Made by a program: the position numbers and the translations under genes. 64,000 nt of DNA from Salinactinospora qingdaonensis (lineage in GTDB: Bacteria; Actinomycetota; Actinomycetes; Streptosporangiales; Streptosporangiaceae): contig NZ_BAABDD010000020.1 of assembly GCF_039539445.1 (NCBI RefSeq), forward strand, positions 1-64,000, in the 5' to 3' direction. The notes below the pieces were generated by a model. The model had not been told where the DNA came from. It did no database searches and saw only the letters and a program-made list of their open reading frames with translations. This document shows, in pieces, positions 10,082 through 18,437 of this stretch (position 1 is the first letter of the stretch; the number at the start of each line of letters is the position of its first letter).

Positions 10082-11089
10082 TCAGGCCGATTCGCCGAGC
10101 AGGCGGGTGAACATGCGGTGCTGGCGGCGAACCTGGTCGACACTGTCGACCTCGAAGGCGTCCTGGATGTGGCGGTTGCCCTCGTACTCGCTGGACAGGT
10201 AGCCGCGGTAACCTCCCTCGATCAGCACGTCGACGATGTCGGCGTAGGGGATCGAGTACTCGACGTCGTTGCCGTCGTCGTCGGTGGTCATCTCGTAGAA
10301 CTTGGCCTGGATGTGGTGGCAGTAGTCCATGACCTCGAGCAGCCGTCGCGGTTCGGTGAAAACCATGTGCGGCGCCGCGGAGGCGAAGGCGATATCGGCG
10401 GGCCCGCCGCCCATGTACTTGACTTCGGTGGGCAGGGTCAGCGCCTCACGGCCGGGCCGCTGCTCGTACTGTCGGCACACCCAGTCGGCGAAGAACTCCG
10501 AGGCCCCGTTGCGCACCGCGCGGTCGCGCATGACACGCGGAATCCGCTGGACGTACATGCCCATGTCGGGCATCAGCCCGAGGTACTCGGAGTCGACGCG
10601 GCGGATCTGGTCGAGGTGACGCTGAATCCAAGGGTGGTCCATATGGAAGGGGGCGTGCACCTCGACCAGGAGTTTGACGTCGTGATCACGGGCGTAGGAG
10701 GCGCTGGCCGCGAGGATCTCGGGCGGGGTGCTCACGATGACGCGGATGACCGTGGCACCGAGCTTGGCGGCGTGGTCGATGTCGCGCCGGATCGAGGCCA
10801 GACATTCCGACTCGGTCAGGTAGCGGCCCGGGTAGAGCTGCGTATCCAGGAACAGGTCGTGGGCGGTGGGGGTGGTGCCGTACTGGGCCATCCACTCGTG
10901 CCACTGCTTGTAGAAATCCTCGGAAAGATCGGGAAACCCCGGCATCATCTGCTCACCGATGGTCTCGATGCCGTAGGCGCCGATACCGGCCGCCTCGCGG
11001 ATGCAGTCCTCGAGGGACATCGTCCGCAGGAAGTACTCCTCCTGGTAGCTGTAGAGGCTGACGCCCCGCTTGATCTGGTGGTGGCTCAT
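10082..11089 (-). CDS. Sugar phosphate isomerase/epimerase-like TIM barrel, C-glycoside deglycosidase alpha-subunit-like
   Basis: A 335-aa xylose-isomerase-like TIM-barrel protein, normally binding one divalent metal through Glu/Asp/His side chains. Candidate ligands lie in VEVHAPFHMDHP, LMPDMGMYVQ and LSSEYEGNRH. Length and pairing with a downstream DUF6379 gene are those of the catalytic alpha subunit of C-glycoside deglycosidases. Its ATG overlaps the stop of the upstream 79-aa gene (ATGA). Other members of this superfamily are isomerases, epimerases or endonucleases, so the assignment depends on the neighbour. Confidence 0.8.
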   Translation of the reverse strand: MSHHQIKRGVSLYSYQEEYFLRTMSLEDCIREAAGIGAYGIETIGEQMMPGFPDLSEDFYKQWHEWMAQYGTTPTAHDLFLDTQLYPGRYLTESECLASIRRDIDHAAKLGATVIRVIVSTPPEILAASASYARDHDVKLLVEVHAPFHMDHPWIQRHLDQIRRVDSEYLGLMPDMGMYVQRIPRVMRDRAVRNGASEFFADWVCRQYEQRPGREALTLPTEVKYMGGGPADIAFASAAPHMVFTEPRRLLEVMDYCHHIQAKFYEMTTDDDGNDVEYSIPYADIVDVLIEGGYRGYLSSEYEGNRHIQDAFEVDSVDQVRRQHRMFTRLLGESA

Positions 11090-11325
11090 CGAATCCTCCT
11101 GGAGTTGCCGCGCGGTGCGGTGAGCGGGGTGCCTGAACCCCCGAGGCTGGTCAGGATGGGATTGCGGGCGGTCGAGGCCGGGATGACCGCGTTGCCGCCG
11201 CGGTAGAGCTCGCTGTAGCTGTCGCAGCCGCCGACGGTGCTCCTGCGCGGGGTCTCCCGGTGGTGCGGCGACCTGCCGGTAGGCGCGCAGCCGCGGCGGG
11301 CTACCGGCGGCTCGGCCTCGCTCAT
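11086..11325 (-). CDS. 79-aa protein of unknown function, translationally coupled on both sides
   Basis: Small gene read through ATGA overlaps at both ends: its ATG overlaps the stop of the thioredoxin-fusion gene and its TGA overlaps the ATG of the TIM-barrel gene. Third codon positions are about 90 percent G or C, as expected for a real gene here. The product is basic, with Cys13 and Cys34; the C-terminal half runs from CDSYSELYRGGN (residues 34-45) through an ILTSLGGSGT segment to a basic end GNSRRIR. I recognise no family. It may be a small structural partner or peptide substrate of the neighbouring enzymes; nothing in it proves either. Confidence 0.65.
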   Translation of the reverse strand: MSEAEPPVARRGCAPTGRSPHHRETPRRSTVGGCDSYSELYRGGNAVIPASTARNPILTSLGGSGTPLTAPRGNSRRIR

Positions 11326-12209
11326 GGCCTGCCCTGCCAGCCGGGCAGTTCCCACGGGTACACCAGCGCGGCGCGCAACGCCTCGGCCAGGTCGTCGCGG
11401 TCGGGCAGTGGGGAGCTGCGCCCGTCGCGGCGGCGGTAGAGGCGGCAGGCCAGCGCGGCGGGGGTGCCCGGTTCGGGCTCGATCAGCTCCGCACCACCCA
11501 CGCGCAGCGTGGGCGATCCCACGAAGCCCTCGGCCTCGGCCTCCTCGAGGGTGCGGATCTCGCGGGACCGGACCCCGACCCCGGCCTTGCCGATCTCGGT
11601 GAGGACGTCCTCGGCCAGCGCGAGCGCATCGGGGTGGGAGGGGCAACCCGACCAGTACAGCAGCTCGACGCGCCATTTCAGCGAGCAGCCGCGCACCTCG
11701 GTCTCGGCTGTGCTCACGGGGTTCCCGGCGAGCAGGTCGTCGAGCGCACCTCGCAGGTAGGCCGCCTCTTGCGCCGGGTCGTCGTGGTCGGCGTCGGGCG
11801 CTCCGTGGTAGCGCAGCACCCCCTCGGCGTCGACGACGAACACCTCGGGAGTGGCCATGACTCCCCATGCGCGGGCTGCCCGCTGGTGCTCGTCCCACAG
11901 GTAGGGGCCGGGAAACTCGCCGCGTTCCACCCGCGCGGCCATCGCCTCGAACGAATCGTCGGGGTGGCGATCGGAGTCGTTGGCGTTGACGTGGATGAGA
12001 CGCACGCCATGAGGTGCGTAGTCGCGGGCCACGGCGCAGAGGCGGTCGTGCCATGCCAGGGCGAAGGGACAGTGGTTGCAGGTGAAGACCACGACGGTGA
12101 TCTCTCCCTTCGCCGCCGTCACGGTGGTGCCGTCGGTGGCGGGCAGGGCGAGAGCGGGCGCCGGCTCGCCCGGCCGCGGTCGTGGCTTGCGGAACAGGGT
12201 GGTGCTCAT
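11322..12209 (-). CDS. Two-domain thioredoxin-fold protein (AhpC/TSA-like plus second thioredoxin-like domain)
   Basis: A 295-aa fusion. Residues about 1-165 form a redoxin (AhpC/TSA-like) domain with a CNHC active-site pair in FTCNHCPFA and the conserved cis-Pro region GVMATPEVFVVD. Residues about 175-290 look like a second thioredoxin fold starting VELLYWSGCPSH, with a GSPTLRVGG loop; it has only one of the two usual Cys. ATG at 12209 follows GGAGGACAC. First gene of a coupled operon with the 79-aa protein and the two deglycosidase-like subunits. It is probably cytosolic (no signal peptide) and may reduce a disulfide or peroxide. The role in the operon is unclear. Confidence 0.85.
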   Translation of the reverse strand: MSTTLFRKPRPRPGEPAPALALPATDGTTVTAAKGEITVVVFTCNHCPFALAWHDRLCAVARDYAPHGVRLIHVNANDSDRHPDDSFEAMAARVERGEFPGPYLWDEHQRAARAWGVMATPEVFVVDAEGVLRYHGAPDADHDDPAQEAAYLRGALDDLLAGNPVSTAETEVRGCSLKWRVELLYWSGCPSHPDALALAEDVLTEIGKAGVGVRSREIRTLEEAEAEGFVGSPTLRVGGAELIEPEPGTPAALACRLYRRRDGRSSPLPDRDDLAEALRAALVYPWELPGWQGRP

Positions 12210-13238
12210 GTGTCCTCCAGCAGGTGTGGGCCTCGTCCTCGGTATCGCTTCCCACCGGGGCCTCGTGCTCGTCCGGCAGGAGACGGTCGAAACCGCCCGG
12301 GGCGCGCGGGCGCGCTCTTCTCATGGGGTCGCCACCGATGAGTTCCGATCACCGTGGCCCCACGTCTTCGGGTGTGTCCGACTTCCCCACGCGATCTCCC
12401 TCCGTCGAGCTGAAGACTGAACGAGACACACAAACTTCTGTCCATTTTAGACATAAGTGATGGGTCCAACTATCCGCCGCCCCAACCGGAGAAGGGAAGA
12501 CCCGCTCGCTTATAAGCGGTATTCATGCAATGGATGGCACGTGAGGCGGTCACCAGGAGCCCAACCGGGGGACGGCGCCCAAGACCACCCCCAGCAGCGC
12601 GGCGGCCCGGACGACACTCGGGGGACAACGGAGAGCGAGCCGGTCTCCTCATGCCGGGCCCGGCGATGGGCTCCCCTTAAGCAGCGCGACGGCATGTATG
12701 ACACCGCGAGACTCGGGCACCTTCGGTGACCGCTGGACAGGGCGGAAGGGCAGCGTCGTCGGTCGAGGCCGTAGGCGTCCGCCGCGGCAATGCGGCAGTC
12801 GTCACACCGACTCCGGCGTGCGGCTCCGAGGGAAGCAAAAAATCGCCACGCCGCGATCTTTGGAAGCGCCGACCAGCAAAACCGTTTCCGTGTTCTCCTC
12901 TTCCACCTGCGACGGCCGAAGGCGCAGATACGGCACGTGCCCTCGGAAGGAGGCTCTTTCCTGAGGCCCGGCGATCGGCGCGGCGGCGGCTTCAACCATG
13001 CTCCTGTCGGGGCAGGGGTGGGCGCCGATCACCATGCGGCAGCCGTAGGCGGCTGCCGCGCCGACCGCCGAACCCCCGCCGTGGTCGATTCCCCCTGGTG
13101 TGCCAACAAGGAGACACCCCATCGACGCGGCGTCCCAAGGAGGTATCCCCCGACATGCAACGCCTCTCCACCGGCGCCCCCGGGGCAATGTGGCGGGGTG
13201 TGGCTTCGGTCTGGGGAGAGCGTGCGGGGTTTTTCGTC

Positions 13239-13272
13239 GCTCGTGCCTCGATCGCTTCGCGATCTCGGCAGC
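13239..13272 (+). repeat. 34-bp palindromic repeat, copy 1
   Basis: Member of the dispersed family whose core in this orientation is GATCGCTTCGCGATC, flanked by GCTCGTGCCTC and TCGGCAGC. It forms the left boundary of the 13.2-13.7 kb repeat unit. Confidence 0.85.
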
Positions 13273-13596
13273 TTTGACGAGGGCGCTGTGTCTTTGACGC
13301 ACCGCTGTTGTGCCGGGTGCTGCTGGTGTGGGGGGTATGCCGGTGGGGTGGTGGCTGAGAACACGCCGGAACCCGCCGAGCCGCCCCGTCTGCCCGGTCA
13401 CGGTGCTCGCCCCCTGGTTGCCTCGTCACGGCGTCGACCCCGCCCCCGTCTGCCCGGTTGTGGTGGTGGTCTCGTTCCCGTCTGCCCGGTTACGGCGTCG
13501 ACCCCGGCCTCCGCCTGCCTTGTCGGGGTGGTGGCTCCACGTCGGCCCCAGCCCCTGTCGTGGTACCCGTGCCACCTCAGGCACAGCCCGCCCCGG

Positions 13597-13630
13597 GCTG
13601 CTGAGATCGCGAAGCGATCGAGGCACGAGC
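13597..13630 (-). repeat. 34-bp palindromic repeat, copy 2
   Basis: Same family in the opposite orientation, core GATCGCGAAGCGATC. It forms the right end of the 13.2-13.7 kb repeat unit. Confidence 0.85.
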
Positions 13631-13732
13631 CAACGGCAAACCCTCCAGGCACAGCCCACCCCCCGGCTTGACAAACCCATAGAAGCACCCCCCGGGGGGC
13701 GCCGCGGTCTCACCGCCACCGCCGGCCTGACC

Positions 13733-13828
13733 CTAGGTTGTTGTTTTTTGAAAAGGGCGGCCGGGGCCGGCGGTGGGCGCGCCCACCCGCGTGTGCCCAC
13801 CGCCGCCCCTCCAAAAAACAGAACCTAG
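13733..13828. repeat. CTAG-bounded palindromic element, 96 bp
   Basis: The ends are CTAGGTTGTTGTTTTTTGAA and, inverted, a closely related sequence ending in AGAACCTAG. The centre is a GC-rich near-perfect inverted repeat (GGGCGGC to GCCGCCC, with an inner GTGGGC to GCCCAC). It could be a small mobile element or a strong bidirectional terminator. Related elements lie at 22747-22915 and 49373-49690, and a half element ends at 37628. Confidence 0.7.
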
Positions 13829-13953
13829 CGCGCCCGCGCCCGCCAGGCTCCGACTGCGCGTCGGCGAGGCCGCCCCGTGTGCCGTGGGACCACGACCGGC
13901 CCCACGGCACTGGGCCACCGTCGGCGGGCGGGAAACGCACCCGCGGCGGATAC

Positions 13954-15837
13954 TCAGGGGGTGAGGCCGTAGCCCATCTGGAACAGCGGCTCCTGGCCGT
14001 CGCCGATGGTGATGGGCTCCTGGTCGACCGAGGCCGGCCAGGTCACCGGGAGTCGACCGGTGAAGTCGTGGTGGCCGAAGACGACGTCGGTCATGCCCGC
14101 GCCCTCGGTGCCCGGCAGCCACGAGGCGACGAAGGCGTCGGCGGTGTCGAGCGCGTCGTTGATGATCAACGGGCGACCCGAGACCAGCATTGCGACGCAC
14201 ACCTCGGTCCTGGCGCAGATGTCGGTGAGGTGGCGCTGGTCGGCCTGGCTCAGCGCCAGGTCGGCGTCGTCGCCCTGTCCCTCGGCGTAGGGAGTCTCGC
14301 CGCCGACCCAGATGCCGATGTCGCCGGAGTAGTCGCTACCGGTGTCGGTGCCCACGAAACGCACGTCGGTGCCGGTGCCCGCAGTCTCGTCTTGGATAGC
14401 CTCCCAGAAGGTGGTGCCCTCGGTGACGTCGCCGCCTTGGCCCTGCCAGGAGATCGACCAGCCGCCGAGCTGGTAGCCGAGGTTGTCGGCGGTCTTGCCG
14501 CCCACCACGATCTCCGTGCCCGATGTGGGCGACAGCGGCAGCACGCCGTCGTTCTTGAGCAGCACCTGCGACTTGCGCACCGCCTCGCGCGCTACCTGGC
14601 GGTGCTCGGGCGAGCCGACATCGTCGGTGTAGGAGCGGTCGGTCAAGGGGTGGCCGAACAGCTCCTGCTCGAACTTGAGGTCCAGGATGCGGCGGACCGC
14701 GTCGTCGATGCGCTCCTGGCTGATGCGCCCGGCGCGGACCTCGTCGACGATCGCCGAGATGTTTTGCTCGTAGTCGTCGGGGACCATGATCATGTCGACC
14801 CCGGCGTTGACAGCCTTGCGCACCTTCTCGGCGTAGCTGTTGCCCTCGACTTGGCGCACGCCGGCCCAATCGGAAAGCACCACACCCTCAAAGCCGAGCT
14901 CGCCTTTGAGGACCTCGGTGACGAGGTAGTCGTGCTGGTGCATCTTCAGGCCGTTCCAACTGCTGAACGAGACCATGATCGAGGCCACGTCGGCGCGGAT
15001 GGCGCTACGGTAGGGCGGCAGGTGGACGCGGCGCAGCTCGGCTTCGCTCATTTGGGCGTCGCCCTGGTCGATGCGGTAGTCGCTGTCGCCGGTTCCCCAG
15101 GCGGTACCGCCGTCGGCGACGTAGTGCTTGGCGGTGGCCGCGACACTGTCGGCGCCGAGCTCCTCGCCTTGGAGGCCGCGCACCGCGTACTCGCCCAGGA
15201 TCGAGGGAATCCAGGACACTTCGCCGAAACCCTCGTAGGTGCGGCCCCAGCGGTCGTCACGGGGCACACTGACGGCGGGAGCGAAGTTCCAGTCGATGCC
15301 GGTGCCCAGTACCTCTTGGCGGGTGATGTCTTGGACCCGCTGCACCAGCCGCATGTCCTGCGAGGCGCCCAGGCCGATGTTGTGCGGGAAGATGGTGGCG
15401 CCCTCGACGTTGTTGTGGCCGTGGACCGCGTCGACGCCGTAGATCAGCGGGATGCCCAGCCGGCTCTGTAGGGCGTGGTGCTGGTAGTCGTCGTACATGT
15501 CGGCCCATTCGGTGGCGGTGCCACCGGCCTGGCCTCCAGGGCCGGCCCCACCGCCCGAAAGCAGCGAGCCGATCCCGTACTCGGCGATGTCGCCCGGGTT
15601 GTCCATGACGTTGGTGTGGTTGACCTGGGTCATCTGACCGGCCTTTTCTTCCAACGTCATCTGCTCCAGGCAGTCCTGCGTGGAGGTGCAACTGGGAGCG
15701 GCCATGGCGGTGGACGCCGGCGTCAGCAGTGGCAGCGCGAGTGCGCCGGCGGCCAGGGAGCACGCCAGCGCCAACGGGCGGAATCGTCCCGGCCGCCCGA
15801 ACCGGGTTGGGGGATGTGTCACGATCGGCCTCCTCAT
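13954..15837 (-). CDS. Secreted GH3 beta-glucosidase / exo-beta-glucanase
   Basis: A 627-aa glycoside hydrolase family 3 enzyme that should release glucose from the non-reducing end of beta-glucans or cello-oligosaccharides outside the cell. A Sec signal peptide covers residues 1 to about 46 (basic start, hydrophobic run ACSLAAGALALPLL, cleavage near TAMA-APS). The TIM-barrel domain includes MTLEEKAGQM, YGVDAVHGHNN, the KHYVADGG substrate-binding segment, and the nucleophile Asp in GVVLSDWAG. The C-terminal alpha/beta sandwich is complete, ending MGYGLTP. Length and architecture resemble exo-1,3/1,4-beta-glucosidases. Transcribed alone from its own promoter. Confidence 0.93.
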   Translation of the reverse strand: MRRPIVTHPPTRFGRPGRFRPLALACSLAAGALALPLLTPASTAMAAPSCTSTQDCLEQMTLEEKAGQMTQVNHTNVMDNPGDIAEYGIGSLLSGGGAGPGGQAGGTATEWADMYDDYQHHALQSRLGIPLIYGVDAVHGHNNVEGATIFPHNIGLGASQDMRLVQRVQDITRQEVLGTGIDWNFAPAVSVPRDDRWGRTYEGFGEVSWIPSILGEYAVRGLQGEELGADSVAATAKHYVADGGTAWGTGDSDYRIDQGDAQMSEAELRRVHLPPYRSAIRADVASIMVSFSSWNGLKMHQHDYLVTEVLKGELGFEGVVLSDWAGVRQVEGNSYAEKVRKAVNAGVDMIMVPDDYEQNISAIVDEVRAGRISQERIDDAVRRILDLKFEQELFGHPLTDRSYTDDVGSPEHRQVAREAVRKSQVLLKNDGVLPLSPTSGTEIVVGGKTADNLGYQLGGWSISWQGQGGDVTEGTTFWEAIQDETAGTGTDVRFVGTDTGSDYSGDIGIWVGGETPYAEGQGDDADLALSQADQRHLTDICARTEVCVAMLVSGRPLIINDALDTADAFVASWLPGTEGAGMTDVVFGHHDFTGRLPVTWPASVDQEPITIGDGQEPLFQMGYGLTP

Positions 15838-15862
15838 GCGCCTTACGGCGCTTGGGCAACGC

Positions 15863-15880
15863 GGATCACCGCGGTGACCC
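15863..15880. promoter_or_regulatory. 18-bp palindrome before the GH3 gene, candidate operator
   Basis: GGATCACCGCGGTGACCC is a palindrome with one mismatched pair, 25 bp upstream of the GH3 ATG. Such a site fits a repressor of LacI or GntR type, but the regulator is not in view. Confidence 0.4.
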
Positions 15881-15909
15881 GAGCAGATCCTGATTGGTCT
15901 CGGTGGTTT

Positions 15910-15937
15910 TCAATAAACATGTGGCCGGTGTTGTCAA
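15910..15937 (-). promoter_or_regulatory. Candidate promoter of the GH3 gene
   Basis: On the minus strand a consensus -35 TTGACA (15937-15932) is followed after 16 nt by TATTGA (15915-15910). It points toward the GH3 gene, leaving an untranslated leader of about 65 nt that contains the palindrome at 15863. Confidence 0.4.
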
Positions 15938-16346
15938 TACTTTCGCAGCACAAAAGGAATCTGTTGTGAAACGGCGCTCCGAGCGACAACGGGCAGCGGC
16001 GTTAACCGCTGTGGAATCGACACTCGGGGAGGTGGACACCGATATGTGCGAGGGGGAAATTATTTTTCTCTTCGAGGGTGCTGCCGCAGGAGAAAGATTT
16101 TTCCTTACCCGCACATAGACTCCTGCGAATCGGTAGTGAAAGTTTCGACCGCAAGGGAGACTAGACGCGGCACCCTCTACTGTCAACGGTTTCCCGGTTG
16201 CACCGCACCTCGGGCTGTTGAGCTGATTTCCCGGTTGAGCTGGGGATAAGTTTGAAAAGAATTCGCTGCCCCCGACTCTTTCCAGATCGGAAGCGGCCCA
16301 GGTGGCCGGGGTGGGGAAGGGGTGCACAGCCCTTAGGCGCCGGTTT

Positions 16347-16994
16347 TCAATGGCTCCGGCCGGAGGGAGCGGGGCGGAGCTCGGAGATGGCCAGAAAGAT
16401 CTCGGTGCAGCGGTCCACGAGCCGACGCTGGTCGAGTTCGAGAGTGCCGTCCAGCCAGGCGGTGAAGGTTTGGGACAGGCCACCGACGATGAACTGGGTG
16501 GTGGGTTCGATGTCGGTTTCCTCGGAGATGCCGTAGAAGGCTTTGGCCTGATCTCCCAGCAGGCCGGCGAACAGGCGCGAGGAGTGCACCCGCCGGTGCA
16601 GCAGGAGTGAGTTGGTCAGCGCGACAGAGAACAGCAGGCGCCCCCGGCGCGGATCGGCGGCGATGGTGCGGGCGATGTTCTCCAGGCCCGCGCGGATCTT
16701 GGCGCGTGCCTCGGCGGGGGCCGCGGTGACAGCCGCCAGGGTCGTGGTGGCCATCTCCTCGATGACGTGGTCGTAGACCGCGATCGCGAGGGCGTCGCGG
16801 CCGGCGAAGCTCTCGTAGAAGTAGCGCGTGGCCAGTCCCGCCTGCTTGCACACCCCCCGCACCGTCAACGAGGCGTCACCGCTGTCCGAACCGAGGATGT
16901 CGAGTCCGGCTTCGATGAGCTGCATCCGGCGCTCGGCCTGCCGCTCGTCGCCCTCCACGCCGCCGTAGACGCGCAGTGAGGTTTCCTCCGCCAT
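16347..16994 (-). CDS. TetR-family transcriptional regulator
   Basis: A 215-aa repressor. The N-terminal helix-turn-helix spans residues about 20-65 (LTVRGVCKQAGLATRYFYES); the C-terminal ligand domain has a TetR_C-like pattern. ATG at 16994 was chosen because the HTH then has the usual offset. It is divergent from the gene remnant at 17073, with a perfect 12-bp-arm inverted repeat in the shared gap, so it should repress its own gene and that neighbour. The target gene is now a pseudogene, which may leave the regulator an orphan. Confidence 0.88.
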   Translation of the reverse strand: MAEETSLRVYGGVEGDERQAERRMQLIEAGLDILGSDSGDASLTVRGVCKQAGLATRYFYESFAGRDALAIAVYDHVIEEMATTTLAAVTAAPAEARAKIRAGLENIARTIAADPRRGRLLFSVALTNSLLLHRRVHSSRLFAGLLGDQAKAFYGISEETDIEPTTQFIVGGLSQTFTAWLDGTLELDQRRLVDRCTEIFLAISELRPAPSGRSH

Positions 16995-17030
16995 GACCCC
17001 ATCTTGACAGATGTTCCCGCACCCGATTCC

Positions 17031-17058
17031 ATATCTGAAAACAGATGTTTTCAGATAT
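17031..17058. promoter_or_regulatory. TetR operator, perfect inverted repeat
   Basis: Arms ATATCTGAAAAC and GTTTTCAGATAT are perfectly complementary around a 4-bp centre AGAT. It lies between the divergent TetR gene (start 16994) and the DUF2236 remnant (start 17073), the standard place for autoregulation. Confidence 0.8.
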
Positions 17059-17072
17059 GCGGGAGGTGCGCA

Positions 17073-17548
17073 GTGGAGGTACAGGCCCCGGCCCACGCCG
17101 ACGAGATGGTGATCGGTGCCAGCCTGCTGGCGGGGGCGGCCAACGTGATCATGCAGCTCAGCCACCCCGCGGTCGGCTACGGCGTCGTCGAGAGCACAGT
17201 GGAGAGCGGCCAACTGTTCCGCCACCCGGTCAAGCGGACCCGGACGACGCTGACCTACCTGGTGGTGGCCATGCTCGGCACCGACGAGGAACGCAAGCTG
17301 TTCAACGCGCGGTCAACCGCTCGCACGCCCAGGTGCGCTCCGGCGCGTCGAACCCGGTGTCCTACAACGCCTTCGACCGCGAACTGCAACTGTGGGTCGC
17401 GGACCGGTGCCTGCAACTGCACGGGGGCTACGGATACATGACGGAGTACCCCGTGTCCCAAGCCTTCGTCGACGTCCGTATCCAGACGATCTACGGCGGA
17501 ACCATCGAGATCATGAAAGAGATCATCGGACGCGCCTACCTGTCCTGA
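17073..17548 (+). pseudogene. Chimeric remnant: DUF2236 oxygenase N-terminal part joined to acyl-CoA dehydrogenase C-terminus
   Basis: GTG at 17073 after GGGAGG begins a DUF2236 (MpaB/Lcp-like oxygenase) sequence (GASLLAGAANVIMQLSHPAV, then GVVESTVESGQLFRHP). Near 17305 the frame shifts by one base; homology continues in another frame as AVNRSHAQVRS and NAFDRELQLWVA, typical of the same family. It then changes to an acyl-CoA dehydrogenase C-terminus (LQLHGGYGYMTEYPV, IYGGTIEIMKEIIGRAYL) and stops at 17548. So there is one frameshift and one fusion by deletion. The missing DUF2236 C-terminal part seems to be at 23103-23483. Not functional as a DUF2236 oxygenase. Confidence 0.75.
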
Positions 17549-18318
17549 CCCGCGGGCGAGTCGGTCCAATCGCGCGCGGCCGAACGCAGCTCGTTCTTCA
17601 GCGACTCCTGGAAGGCCGTCACCAACGCCTGCAACAGGGCGGGCAGTATGTGATCGGTCAGGGAACGCACCCGCGCGAGTTCGGCGGGATCGGGCGAGGA
17701 GTCCACGTAGGGCTCCCACACCCGCTCCCGAAACAATTGCTGCAACTCGTGGGCTAACGCCCGCGTGTGCTTGAGGACGATCTCCCGCGAGGCCAAAGCC
17801 GTCTCCAACGAGACGGGAACCTCCAGCAGTCGCAACCCCAAATGCAGCATAGAGGGGTTGACCAGGACCGTCTCCTCGTCCTTGGTACGGCTGAGAATCC
17901 CCATAGCGGCCAGCCGGTCCAGATCGTGCTCGGAGAGCGCGCGTCCTGCCTGCTTGCGCATCTGCTCAAGCGAGAACGGTTCGGCGCTCTCGGGCATCCA
18001 GCTCGCCACCAGCGCCCGGTGCAAAACCAGGTCGTCGACGGTGATGTCGGCGGGAAGCTGGGCGAGGTAGCGGTCGACGGCCGCCAGTGTGAGCCCCTGG
18101 CGCTGCAACTCCTCGATCAGTGAGAGGCGCGCGAGGTGCTCTGTGCCGTAGCGGCCTACCCGACGCGGACCGATCACCGGCGGCGGCAGCAGCCCCTTAG
18201 CGCTGTAGAAGCGCAACGTCCGCACAGAAACCCCGGCCCGGGCAGCCAGTTCATCGATCGTGAGCTGTAGGTCAGCCCGAGACGAGGCCGGGTCGGGCGT
18301 TGTCGAGGTATCGGTCAT
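17536..18318 (-). CDS. MerR-family transcriptional regulator
   Basis: A 260-aa regulator. The MerR winged helix is at residues about 20-88 (LTIDELAARAGVSVRTLRFY, then GRYGTEHLARLSLIEELQ). The long C-terminal region has no recognisable metal-binding cysteines, so it probably binds an organic ligand such as an acyl-CoA. It is divergent from the acyl-CoA ligase gene at 18438 and probably controls it. Its end overlaps the tail of the chimeric remnant by 13 bp. ATG at 18318 fits the domain; a GTG at 18333 directly abuts GGAGG and is less likely. Confidence 0.88.
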   Translation of the reverse strand: MTDTSTTPDPASSRADLQLTIDELAARAGVSVRTLRFYSAKGLLPPPVIGPRRVGRYGTEHLARLSLIEELQRQGLTLAAVDRYLAQLPADITVDDLVLHRALVASWMPESAEPFSLEQMRKQAGRALSEHDLDRLAAMGILSRTKDEETVLVNPSMLHLGLRLLEVPVSLETALASREIVLKHTRALAHELQQLFRERVWEPYVDSSPDPAELARVRSLTDHILPALLQALVTAFQESLKNELRSAARDWTDSPAGQDR

Positions 18319-18374
18319 CGCTGTTCGGCTCACCCTCCAAAAATCCCGCTTAAGACAAGGTATGTGTGACACCA

Positions 18375-18389
18375 GGAGTGATAAACTCC
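18375..18389. promoter_or_regulatory. Inverted repeats in the MerR / acyl-CoA ligase divergent promoter
   Basis: GGAGTGATAAACTCC has perfect 5-bp arms. It is nested inside a wider pair, TGTGACACC before it and GGTCACA after it (18364-18416). This is a likely binding site for the MerR-type regulator between the divergent genes. Confidence 0.45.
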
Positions 18390-18437
18390 GATGTGCTATT
18401 GGTCACACCGGTTCGGGCAACTTGCCAGGAGAACGCC

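Larger units (their letters stand above)
12210..13953. other. 1.7-kb gene-free region with repeats
   Basis: No convincing gene. 12210-12480 is the leader and promoter region of the thioredoxin-fusion operon, with a more AT-rich patch at 12415-12465. From about 13160 to 13680 the sequence is a repeat unit related, in reverse orientation, to the units at 36.5-37.6 kb. It has one 34-bp palindrome at each end in opposite orientation and short G/C-rich runs containing GTCTGCCCGGT in between. A CTAG-bounded palindromic element follows. Open frames here have repeat-derived protein sequence and were not called. Confidence 0.6.
15838..16346. other. Intergenic region upstream of the GH3 gene
   Basis: About 500 bp between the GH3 start and the end of the TetR gene. 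It contains the GH3 promoter candidate and a palindrome close to the GH3 start. No coding sequence was recognised in the rest. Confidence 0.5.

Noticed and set aside
10118..11206. Plus-strand 362-codon open frame
   Set aside because: Antisense to the TIM-barrel gene, which has clear protein motifs.
11086..12324. Minus-strand 412-codon open frame
   Set aside because: Most of it runs in the wrong frame through the thioredoxin-fusion gene; only its last 79 codons (from 11325) are considered real.
12353..12394. 13-codon minus-strand frame with a good GGAGG site upstream of the thioredoxin-fusion operon
   Set aside because: Could be a leader peptide, but there is no attenuator-like hairpin or regulatory codon run to support it.
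12510..12995. Minus-strand 161-codon frame
   Set aside because: Composition is not coding-like and no motif is visible.
12802..13401. Frames of 100-300 codons in the 12.8-13.7 kb and 36.5-37.6 kb regions
   Set aside because: They are translations of the repeat units; the same repeat-derived protein text appears in all copies.
13738..15471. Plus-strand 577-codon open frame
   Set aside because: Antisense to the GH3 beta-glucosidase, which has a signal peptide and catalytic motifs.
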